A stretch of 64,000 bases of DNA from an uncultured Clostridia bacterium (lineage in GTDB: Bacteria; Bacillota; Clostridia; Oscillospirales; CAG-272). The DNA lies in assembly GCA_947631765.1 (NCBI GenBank), contig CANRMP010000007.1:1-64000 (forward strand), read 5' to 3'. Both the position numbers and the translations under genes were made by a program. The notes below the pieces were generated by a model. The model was not told where the DNA came from. It was given only the letters and a program-made list of their open reading frames with translations, and made no database searches. Shown piece by piece: positions 57,191 through 64,000 of this stretch (its first letter is position 1; each line of letters begins with the position of its first letter).

Positions 57191-58141
57191 ATGAAAAAAC
57201 GCATTTTATCATTTGTTCTTTTGTGCGCAATGCTTGTAAGCATGCTCGGCGCTGTTCCGATGATGGCGGCGTCCGCAGACGAGGCAAAGACAGAGGTCGT
57301 TTATGACCAGGTCGTTACCGACGACGCGTACATTCGCGGAAACAACGCAGACAACCGCAACAAGAACTTTAACTTTGAGGATGCAGCGGCAGGTCACAAC
57401 GCACCCGGCGTTAAGGTCGTTAATATCAAGTATCAGGGCGGCGAAATCACCGGCAATATTAACGAGATTATATCGCTTTTCAAGGTCAGTATTCCTTCAA
57501 AGGCTGATATTGAATCAACCGGCGCCGACAAGTTTGAGTTCCGTTTCACGGTTTTCAAGAACCCCAACGCATACAACTGCCCCGAGACCTATAAGTTTTA
57601 TTATATTGCCGAGAGCGATATGATTAACTATCTTAGCGCATACGGCGCCGAGGATTGGACCGAAACCAACGTAAAGTGGAATTACGGCAGCATGAAATGG
57701 ATTACCACAAGATATCACGACAATATGGATGCAATACAGCATGCCGATAAGAAGGTCAGTGAAATTGCCGCCAATGAGGTCGGAAGCATCACCATTGCCA
57801 AGGATGAAGATTATGCCGAAAAGGTTGTAAGCTTTGATATTACCGAGGCTGTGAAGGCTCTTGCACAAAAAGGCGAAACCGCAATGACAATTTTTGCTTA
57901 TGCCGAAAATGACGTTAAGGGCGACGACGGCAACGGAACCTCTCTTATGATTCATTCAAAAGAGACCGAGGTCGAGAGCGCACGTCCCCGCCTTGTCGGC
58001 ACAAAGACCACAGCTCCCGAGGTTAAGCCCGATGATAACCCCACAACAGGAGATATTGCAACAGTTGCATTTGTTGCGCTTGCTCTTTCTCTTGTCGGAG
58101 CTGCAGTTGTAGTGAGCCGCAAAAGAATACGCGAAAGATAA
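57191..58141 (+). CDS. Sortase-type CBM96-like surface protein
   Basis: A 316-residue secreted protein with a Sec signal peptide (1-~27). One CBM96/DNRLRE-like domain (about 35-270; DDAYIRGNNAD, FKVSIPS, FDITEAVKALAQKGET, TSLMIHSKET) is followed by a short Asp/Pro linker and a C-terminal sorting signal: NPTTGD, hydrophobic helix and SRKRIRER. The domain is clearly related to residues ~38-240 of the GH89 enzyme encoded next (shared DAYxRG, NFED, VFAYAEND, IHSKET). It has no enzyme domain, so it likely binds glycans at the wall. GGAGG lies 8 nt before the ATG. A sharp promoter is not obvious upstream. The C-terminal helix looks like the sortase type, although no sortase gene is in the window. 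Confidence 0.85.
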   Translation: MKKRILSFVLLCAMLVSMLGAVPMMAASADEAKTEVVYDQVVTDDAYIRGNNADNRNKNFNFEDAAAGHNAPGVKVVNIKYQGGEITGNINEIISLFKVSIPSKADIESTGADKFEFRFTVFKNPNAYNCPETYKFYYIAESDMINYLSAYGAEDWTETNVKWNYGSMKWITTRYHDNMDAIQHADKKVSEIAANEVGSITIAKDEDYAEKVVSFDITEAVKALAQKGETAMTIFAYAENDVKGDDGNGTSLMIHSKETEVESARPRLVGTKTTAPEVKPDDNPTTGDIATVAFVALALSLVGAAVVVSRKRIRER

Positions 58142-58161
58142 TTCTTTAAATTAACCTTTGC

Positions 58162-58196
58162 AAAGTGCTTTTGTTGAGTTTGAACAAAAGCACTTT
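58162..58196 (+). terminator. Terminator of the CBM96-like gene
   Basis: AAAGTGCTTTTGTT / AACAAAAGCACTTT is a perfect 14-bp stem with a 7-nt loop; the T-run is short. Confidence 0.75.
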
Positions 58197-58300
58197 TTGC
58201 ATTGTTTGTTTTTCATATAATGTTACCTAAAATAGAACGTTTTTCGTTTGTAAAAATGTATAATAAATAAAAAGCCGTATTTTGTGAGGATGTTTGCTTT

Positions 58301-61300
58301 ATGAAAAAAATCAATAAAAAATTCGTGCTGTACTCACTACCCGCGTTTGCGGCGCTTCTCATCTTGGCTACGCTTATACCTGTATTTGTCAGAGCCGCCG
58401 AGGTGAAGCCCGAGACAAAGCTTGTAAGTGTTGTCAAAGAGGACGCTTATGTGCGGGGCGGGGGAAACGCCGACAAGAACTATAACTTTGAGGATATCAC
58501 CTCCGCTCACGGGGCGCAGTATGTCGGAAAAGACTTCAGGGTGATAAATATAAAGCACAAAACCGGCAATGAAATAATGGCGCTTATGAAATTCACGCTC
58601 CCCACCAAAGACACCGACGAGAAGGAAAAAATCGACACCTATACTCTGGAGCTTTCTGTTTTCAAAAACGCCGATTACAACAACGGAAACCAGGACTACA
58701 TATTCTGCTATACTACCGACAACAGCTGGTCTGAGACCGGCGTCACATGGAACAGCCTGCCTTCCTCGGTAGTGCGTGACTCAAAAAATCGCCTTGGCGT
58801 TTTGTCTGTTGTCAAGGGTGATGAATACGAGACAAAGGCTGACGGGGACAAGGTGATAAAAATGGATATCACCGAGACCGTCAAGGCGCTTATAAACCAA
58901 GGAAAAGAGGAGATAACGGTGTTTGCATATGCCGAAAATGACCTTGAAACGTCGCTTCTTATACACTCAAAGGAGACGTCCGACGAAAATAAACGCGCCC
59001 GAATTGTCGGAGTTTGCGAAAATATCGGGATAAACAATTTAAAATCCCTTGTCGGCGAGGCGGCAAAGAAAAAGCAGAGCGACTACACCTCCTTATCCTG
59101 GAAGAGCTTTAAAGAGGCGTATGACACAGCCTCAGCCGTGGCGGCAAAAAGCGCGCCCAAAAGCCTTGAAATAATAAACGCTTATAAGGCGCTTGACGCC
59201 GCAATGAACGCCCTTGTCGTTGTGACGGGTAACAATTTGGCGTACGGGAGGACAGCCCGCTCGAATTTAAACAAGACCGCCGTCTCAAGGGTTACGGACG
59301 GCAACCCCGCTACTCATTGGTCGGGAGCCTTCTATCCTTCATACGTTGACGTTGACCTTGAAGACAACTATGACATAGACAAAATAATTGTAAGGGTGCC
59401 GGCGAGGAAAAAGGTGTATTTCACCCTTTACGGCAGTACCGACGGCGAGAATTACAGCCGTATTTATCAGCTGCGCGAGTTTAAAAACGAGAGCACGGGC
59501 GTGCATGAAATAAGCTTTTCAAAGCCCCAAAGACTTCGCATAATCCGCGTTTATATGGAATATACCTACAACGAGGACGGCGCGTATCTAAGTGAGCTTG
59601 AGGCATACGGCAAGAGCGTCGGTGGCAACAGCACACCCCTTCGCACCGGAAGCCTTGAAGAAATACTCGAAATAAAGCCGTTTGACAAGACAGACTACGC
59701 AAAGCCCATTACTGTAGACGAGACTATTGAAAACGTTTACGGAATAATTGACAGAACGGTGGGTTCAAAGTACAGAGACTGGTTCTCTTTTGAGATAAAA
59801 GAGGGTGGCAGTGACAAGGACTACTTTACCCTTGAGGATAAGGACGGAAAAATCCTCATCACGGGAAACGAGGGACTGTCCCTTACTATGGGGCTTAACT
59901 ACTATTACAAAAACTACCTTAACGTTCACATTTCCGAGCAGACAAAGCAGGTGAAAATGCCCTCTTCCAGTGTAAAGGTGGGCTTAAAGCTTACAAAGGA
60001 AACGGATTTTGATATACGCTACGCCTATAACTACTGCACACTGAGCTATACCTTCGCTTTTTTTGACAAGGACGACTGGCAAAGAGAGCTTGACTGGCTG
60101 GCGCTGAACGGAGTCAATATTGTTCTCGACCTTGCGGGGCAGGAAGCCGTATGGATAAAATTCCTCATGAACTACGGCTACTCCTTTGACGATGCCAAGG
60201 ACTGGCTTACAGGTCCCTGCTATTATGCATGGCAGTTCATGGACAACATGGAGACCTTCGGAGGACCTGTTCCCGACGGATATATAGTTGACCGCGTTGA
60301 GATGGCGCGCTCCACACAGCGCTGGAAAAATTCGCTCGGAATGCAGACCATTCTTCAAGGGTACGCCGGAATGGTTCCGACGAACTTTAACGAGTTTCAG
60401 CCGAGCATTAAGACCATAGCGCAGGGCGGCTGGAACGGTTTCACGCGCCCGAGCATGATAGCTACAAATTCCAAGGAGTATGACGAGCTTGCGGCAATGT
60501 TTTACAGCTGTCAGGAGTTTGTTTACGGCAGTTCGAATCATTACTATGCGGTCGACCCATTCCATGAGGGCGGAACTCGTCCCGCGGGACTTGGCGATGC
60601 GGATATTTCAAAAAATGTGATGGAATCGCTCCTAAAATACGATCCAGAGGCTGTATGGGTGATACAGGGCTGGCAGAGCAACCCGACAAGCGGATTGCTT
60701 CAAGGGCTCGGAAGCTATAAAAACACCAACGCGCTTATTGTCGACCTTATTAAATACCCGATTTCCACAGGCACAAAATACGATGACAAGTCTTACGGCT
60801 CCACCACTCTTGCCGCAAATGAATTTAACGGCACAAACTGGGTGTGGGGACTGCTTGCAAACTTCGGAGGCAACCCATCAATGCACGGTCAGCTTAAGGC
60901 GATGGTGGAAGATATACTGAAAGCTAAGAAGACAAGCAGTTATATGAAGGGAATAGGCATTATTTCCGAGGGACAGTATGACAATCCCGTAGTTTACGAC
61001 CTTCTTTTTGAGATGGTGAACGCCGACGATAGCTTTGACCTTGATACATGGCTTGAAGGATATATAAGCCGCAGATACGGCGGAACAAGCGAAAACGTGC
61101 TTGAGGCGTGGAAGATTATGAAAAACGCCAACTACAGTCAAGGCGTGCGCTTTACAAACGAGGTTTACGGCACGAAGAACAAGGGACCGCAGGGCTACAC
61201 CTCTCAGGCGATTTCTTACGGCGCAAAGAAGCTTGAGAACGCCCTAAAACTGCTTATTTCGGACTTTGACAAGTTCAAGGACTCCGAGTGCTATCTTTAC

Positions 61301-63286
61301 GACCTTAGTGAGCTTATGCGGCAGGTAGTGAGCAACTATTCAACAAGCACATATAACGATTTGCTAATTGCCAAGAACGACAAAAACTTAAATTTGTTCG
61401 TTAAATATAAGGATAAATTCATGGCTTCCTTACTTGTCCTTAACGAGGTGCAGGCAACGCAGAAGGAACAGCTTGCGGGCGAATGGATAGGCAAGGCACA
61501 GGACATGGCGGCAAAATATGATGATTTTGCATCAGACGCGTTTGAAATGAACGCCAAGGCGCTGATAAGCTCATGGGGTTCAAGAAGCGCAAACCGCAGT
61601 CTTAAGGACTACGGCTGGCGCAACTATGAGGGAATGTTCCTTGATATTTACGCCGCAGTCTGGGAGGAGTACCTTGACAGCGTTGAGCAAAACTTAAAAT
61701 CGGGCAGGGCTATACTTAATAAGAGCATTGACGATTATTTTGATATGTACTGGAGGTGGAACCTCTCAAAGCAGAGCTATACAAGAGTTCCCAAAAGCTC
61801 TCCCGAGGATATTCTTGCAGTCTCCCAAAAGGTACTTTCAACCTGCATGACAGGTTCTTCAAACAGCGCCGATGCGGGCAATATAGCGGGCGGTCGCCCC
61901 GTAGCGGCAGGCGGCTCTGTTTCGGGCTCTGTGGGCTCTGCTGTCGATAAGGATGGGGGTACCTCGGTGACAATAAGCGCCGCAAACGGCAAAAAGCCCG
62001 AGCTTACAGTAGACCTTATCGCCGAATTTGACCTCTCCTCTGTCAGTGTTATATTTGGCGGCGAGTACTCTTATGGGGTGTACGTGAGTGTTGACGGCAG
62101 GGAATGGAAGCTTATTTACACAGGCGCCTCAAAGAAGGGAAGTACCGAGACGATAAAAACAGACGCTCTTTCCGCAAGGTATATTAAAATTCGGGTGACA
62201 GGCGACAGTTCATTTGTCATAAATGAAATTCGCGCGTACGGTGAGAGAACGCTGCCCGACCTTTCCAAACTTGAAAGTCTGGTTGACGCCGCAAAAAAGC
62301 TAAGCCTTACCGGTGCCTCAAATCTTATATCCGCTTTTAACGCCGCCCTTGCGGACGCCGAAAAGGCGATAAAGGACTCGGCGCCTCCTGACGACGTGAA
62401 CGGCGTTTATTGGGCGCTTTACGATGCTATTGACATGTTCGACCTTTATGCAAGGGAAAATCTTGCAAAGGACAAGAAGGTCACCGCCCACAATGACCCT
62501 TCGGGCAATTCCGCTCGCCTTACCGACGGTGACTATTCCACCTCGTGGGATTCGGGACGGCTCAGCCCGACCGGCAAGCCTTATCAGGACGAAATAGTTT
62601 GCGGAGAGGCGGTTGTTGACCTTGGAAAGCTGTATTATTTGGACGAAATAATAATAACGTTCGGCAGCAGTAATCTTTGGTATAAGTACGAGCTGTACGT
62701 CAGCGCAGACAATTCCGAGTGGACACAGGTCGGCAAGAACTCCGACACAAATACTCCAACCGCAGGAGGCGATATTATAACCTTTCGGGCGATAAGGGCA
62801 AGATATATAAAGCTTGTCACCACCGATATTGCAGCCGAGTCTGACGGCAGGCGGGCAGGGTACCTTGTTTCCGAGCTACAGGCGTTCGGAAGCGAGAACG
62901 AGCCGACATTCTCCGAAGCGGATGACACCTACAGCGTTATTGCGACTGTCAGGGACAAAAAGGGAGGCAGTGTTTCCCCCGATTACTTGACTGTAAAAGA
63001 AGGCGAGTCGGTGACGCTTACCTTCACGCCCGAGGAGGGATTTACACTGTATGACGTGCTGATAAACGGCAAAAGTGCGATTTCAAAAGTTGTAGACAAC
63101 ACGCTTGTTATTGAAAATATCACCTTTGATATGGAAATTGAAGCCGTCTTTTCAGACCACGCCCCCGCGACAAATGAGAAGGGCAGCATAGCCCCGACAA
63201 TTATTGCCGTATGTGCGGCTGTTATAGCGCTTGCCGCCGTCGGGGTAGGTGTATTCATAGCCGTAAAAAAGCGTAAGGCAAAATAA
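58301..63286 (+). CDS. Multi-domain alpha-N-acetylglucosaminidase (GH89), membrane-anchored
   Basis: A 1661-residue exo-glycosidase that should release terminal alpha-linked GlcNAc, as found on gastric mucin glycans and heparan sulfate. Order: signal/anchor helix (~8-32), CBM96-like domain (38-240), small helical FIVAR-like segment (245-305), F5/8 type C-like domain (310-440), GH89 N-terminal domain (450-560), catalytic barrel and all-helical domain (565-1180). Then come a discoidin-like domain (1195-1325), another FIVAR-like helix pair (1325-1385), another F5/8 C domain (1385-1530), an InlB-B/Flg_new-like repeat (1545-1620), and a C-terminal helix with KKRKAK. Family motifs are visible: NYCTLSYTFAFF, GPCYYAWQFM, VDPFHEGG with Glu756 as likely acid/base and IISEGQYDNPVVY with Glu890 as likely nucleophile. 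No LPxTG-like motif precedes the last helix, unlike the neighbouring gene. Confidence 0.93.
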   Translation: MKKINKKFVLYSLPAFAALLILATLIPVFVRAAEVKPETKLVSVVKEDAYVRGGGNADKNYNFEDITSAHGAQYVGKDFRVINIKHKTGNEIMALMKFTLPTKDTDEKEKIDTYTLELSVFKNADYNNGNQDYIFCYTTDNSWSETGVTWNSLPSSVVRDSKNRLGVLSVVKGDEYETKADGDKVIKMDITETVKALINQGKEEITVFAYAENDLETSLLIHSKETSDENKRARIVGVCENIGINNLKSLVGEAAKKKQSDYTSLSWKSFKEAYDTASAVAAKSAPKSLEIINAYKALDAAMNALVVVTGNNLAYGRTARSNLNKTAVSRVTDGNPATHWSGAFYPSYVDVDLEDNYDIDKIIVRVPARKKVYFTLYGSTDGENYSRIYQLREFKNESTGVHEISFSKPQRLRIIRVYMEYTYNEDGAYLSELEAYGKSVGGNSTPLRTGSLEEILEIKPFDKTDYAKPITVDETIENVYGIIDRTVGSKYRDWFSFEIKEGGSDKDYFTLEDKDGKILITGNEGLSLTMGLNYYYKNYLNVHISEQTKQVKMPSSSVKVGLKLTKETDFDIRYAYNYCTLSYTFAFFDKDDWQRELDWLALNGVNIVLDLAGQEAVWIKFLMNYGYSFDDAKDWLTGPCYYAWQFMDNMETFGGPVPDGYIVDRVEMARSTQRWKNSLGMQTILQGYAGMVPTNFNEFQPSIKTIAQGGWNGFTRPSMIATNSKEYDELAAMFYSCQEFVYGSSNHYYAVDPFHEGGTRPAGLGDADISKNVMESLLKYDPEAVWVIQGWQSNPTSGLLQGLGSYKNTNALIVDLIKYPISTGTKYDDKSYGSTTLAANEFNGTNWVWGLLANFGGNPSMHGQLKAMVEDILKAKKTSSYMKGIGIISEGQYDNPVVYDLLFEMVNADDSFDLDTWLEGYISRRYGGTSENVLEAWKIMKNANYSQGVRFTNEVYGTKNKGPQGYTSQAISYGAKKLENALKLLISDFDKFKDSECYLYDLSELMRQVVSNYSTSTYNDLLIAKNDKNLNLFVKYKDKFMASLLVLNEVQATQKEQLAGEWIGKAQDMAAKYDDFASDAFEMNAKALISSWGSRSANRSLKDYGWRNYEGMFLDIYAAVWEEYLDSVEQNLKSGRAILNKSIDDYFDMYWRWNLSKQSYTRVPKSSPEDILAVSQKVLSTCMTGSSNSADAGNIAGGRPVAAGGSVSGSVGSAVDKDGGTSVTISAANGKKPELTVDLIAEFDLSSVSVIFGGEYSYGVYVSVDGREWKLIYTGASKKGSTETIKTDALSARYIKIRVTGDSSFVINEIRAYGERTLPDLSKLESLVDAAKKLSLTGASNLISAFNAALADAEKAIKDSAPPDDVNGVYWALYDAIDMFDLYARENLAKDKKVTAHNDPSGNSARLTDGDYSTSWDSGRLSPTGKPYQDEIVCGEAVVDLGKLYYLDEIIITFGSSNLWYKYELYVSADNSEWTQVGKNSDTNTPTAGGDIITFRAIRARYIKLVTTDIAAESDGRRAGYLVSELQAFGSENEPTFSEADDTYSVIATVRDKKGGSVSPDYLTVKEGESVTLTFTPEEGFTLYDVLINGKSAISKVVDNTLVIENITFDMEIEAVFSDHAPATNEKGSIAPTIIAVCAAVIALAAVGVGVFIAVKKRKAK

Positions 63287-63304
63287 AAATAAATAACAAA
63301 GCGC

Positions 63305-63336
63305 AAAATCGCCGAGAACACACCCTTGGCGGTTTT
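63305..63336 (+). terminator. Terminator of the GH89 gene
   Basis: AAAATCGCC / GGCGGTTTT with one G-T pair and a 14-nt loop, followed by GTTATAAAA; a moderate terminator. Confidence 0.6.
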
Positions 63337-63350
63337 GTTATAAAAAACTG

Positions 63351-63379
63351 TTGAATTTATTTATGCCGTTAATTATAAT
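63351..63379 (+). promoter_or_regulatory. Promoter of the acetyltransferase gene
   Basis: TTGAAT (63351-63356) and a perfect TATAAT (63374-63379), 17-bp spacer. Confidence 0.7.
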
Positions 63380-63452
63380 AGAAATATGCAAATGAAGAGC
63401 ACAGCATACATAACAGAGCGAAAAAACAATAAAATAAAAGGAGAATTTTATT

Positions 63453-64000
63453 ATGACAAGCAAAGAGAGAAGAGAAAAAGAGCTGTTGTTTATTGCAGAC
63501 GATGCGGATTGGGCGGCAATGAAGCGGGCAAGGCGGCTGACTCAGGAGCTAAATACAGTTGACAGATCGGACTTTGACAAAATTCGCTCGATAATAAACG
63601 AACTTTTCGGAAAATCAGACGAAACCACGTTTGTAAATCCGCCCTTCTATTGCGATTACGGCTCAAATATAGAAGTGGGAAAAAACTGCTTTATAAATTA
63701 CAACTGCGTGATACTCGATAACGCCAAGGTAAAGCTCGGCGACAACTGTCTCATAGCGCCGAGTGTTTCAATATATACAGCGGGGCACCCTCTGCACCCC
63801 GACGCGCGCAGTCTCGGATATGAATACGGAGTGGAAATAACCGTGGGAGACAACGTGTGGATTGGCGGAAATACAGTAATCTGCCCGGGAGTTCACATCG
63901 GAAATAATGTGGTAATAGGAGCCGGAAGCGTTGTCACAAAGGATATTCCGAGCTGGAGCTTTGCCGCGGGAAATCCTTGCAGGGTAATTCGTGAAATAAC
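63453..64000 (+). CDS. Sugar O-acetyltransferase (left-handed beta-helix), 3' end cut by window
   Basis: The first ~182 residues of a maltose/galactoside O-acetyltransferase-like enzyme (Maa/LacA/NodL group), which moves acetyl from acetyl-CoA to a sugar hydroxyl. The N-terminal Maa domain (SKERREKELLFIADDADW...) is followed by hexapeptide repeats (VGKNCFINYNCVI, LGDNCLIAPSVSIYTAGHPLHP, VGDNVWIGGNTVICPGVHIG, IGAGSVVTKDIP, AAGNPCRVIREI). The catalytic His is in AGHPLHP. The usual length is 185-200, so only a few codons are missing. AAAAGGAG lies 9 nt before the ATG. Confidence 0.93.
   Translation, partial: MTSKERREKELLFIADDADWAAMKRARRLTQELNTVDRSDFDKIRSIINELFGKSDETTFVNPPFYCDYGSNIEVGKNCFINYNCVILDNAKVKLGDNCLIAPSVSIYTAGHPLHPDARSLGYEYGVEITVGDNVWIGGNTVICPGVHIGNNVVIGAGSVVTKDIPSWSFAAGNPCRVIREI

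Overview
The window looks like chromosome from a spore-forming, low- to moderate-GC Firmicute of class Clostridia, probably a host-associated one. The evidence is the sporulation genes (dipicolinate synthase dpaA/dpaB, a SpoVAF-type GerA-family protein, a possible SpoIIM-like protein), consensus sigma-A promoters with 16-18 bp spacers, strong GGAGG ribosome binding sites, frequent TTG/GTG starts, tRNAs with encoded CCA, and large surface proteins including an alpha-N-acetylglucosaminidase (GH89) of the kind used on mucin or heparan glycans. No rRNA, CRISPR array, complete prophage or recognisable insertion sequence was seen.

Layout. 0-5 kb: a solitary XerC/D-like tyrosine recombinase, then an operon of a heterodimeric ABC exporter with an acyl carrier protein as its last gene. 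5-6.5 kb: rpsF-ssb-rpsR, with a consensus promoter and structured leader; S18 carries a long acidic Ala/Pro/Glu N-terminal extension. 6.5-9.2 kb: a BspA-type leucine-rich-repeat lipoprotein. 9.4-10.7 kb: an RsmF/NSUN-type rRNA m5C methyltransferase. 10.9-15.1 kb: marR plus a second heterodimeric ABC exporter, with a palindromic operator at the marR promoter. 15.3-16.4 kb: a TerB-like small protein, tRNA-Thr(GGT) and a mosaic of short palindromes. 16.4-28.7 kb: an export and resistance block, with two overlapping genes for fused ATPase-FtsX proteins, a MATE pump, and a response regulator / intramembrane-sensing kinase / ATPase / permease module with a direct-repeat operator before the ABC genes. 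28.8-36.7 kb: DUF1540, argG-argH with an ArgR-like palindrome over the -10, a secreted FKBP/trigger-factor-like lipoprotein, a YesL-like and a SpoIIM-like membrane protein, and plsX.

36.9-46 kb (plus strand): a sortase-type surface protein, a GNAT acetyltransferase, ktrB-ktrA potassium uptake, yajC and a TIGR04086 protein, a 30-residue membrane microprotein before rsuA, and an orphan MsmX-type sugar ATPase. 46-52.4 kb (minus): dpaA-dpaB, a citrate synthase, a pyridoxamine kinase with an ECF S component, and spoVAF. 52.5-54.3 kb: a membrane LRR protein, tRNA-Arg(ACG), a second palindrome mosaic, a frameshifted four-helix-bundle gene and a truncated gene start. 54.4-64 kb: a CotH-kinase lipoprotein, a sortase-type CBM96-like protein, the 1661-residue GH89 enzyme and, cut by the window edge, a sugar O-acetyltransferase.

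Three themes tie the window together: envelope defence by export (two heterodimeric exporters, the fused FtsX proteins, MATE and the kinase-linked ABC system), surface glycan handling (LRR, PA14-like, discoidin-like, CBM96-like, CotH and GH89 proteins), and the spore programme. The least explained structure is the pair of short-palindrome mosaics that lie just downstream of the two tRNA genes; one is followed by a decayed four-helix-bundle gene. Statements of function rest on motifs read by eye; no database search or structure prediction was run.
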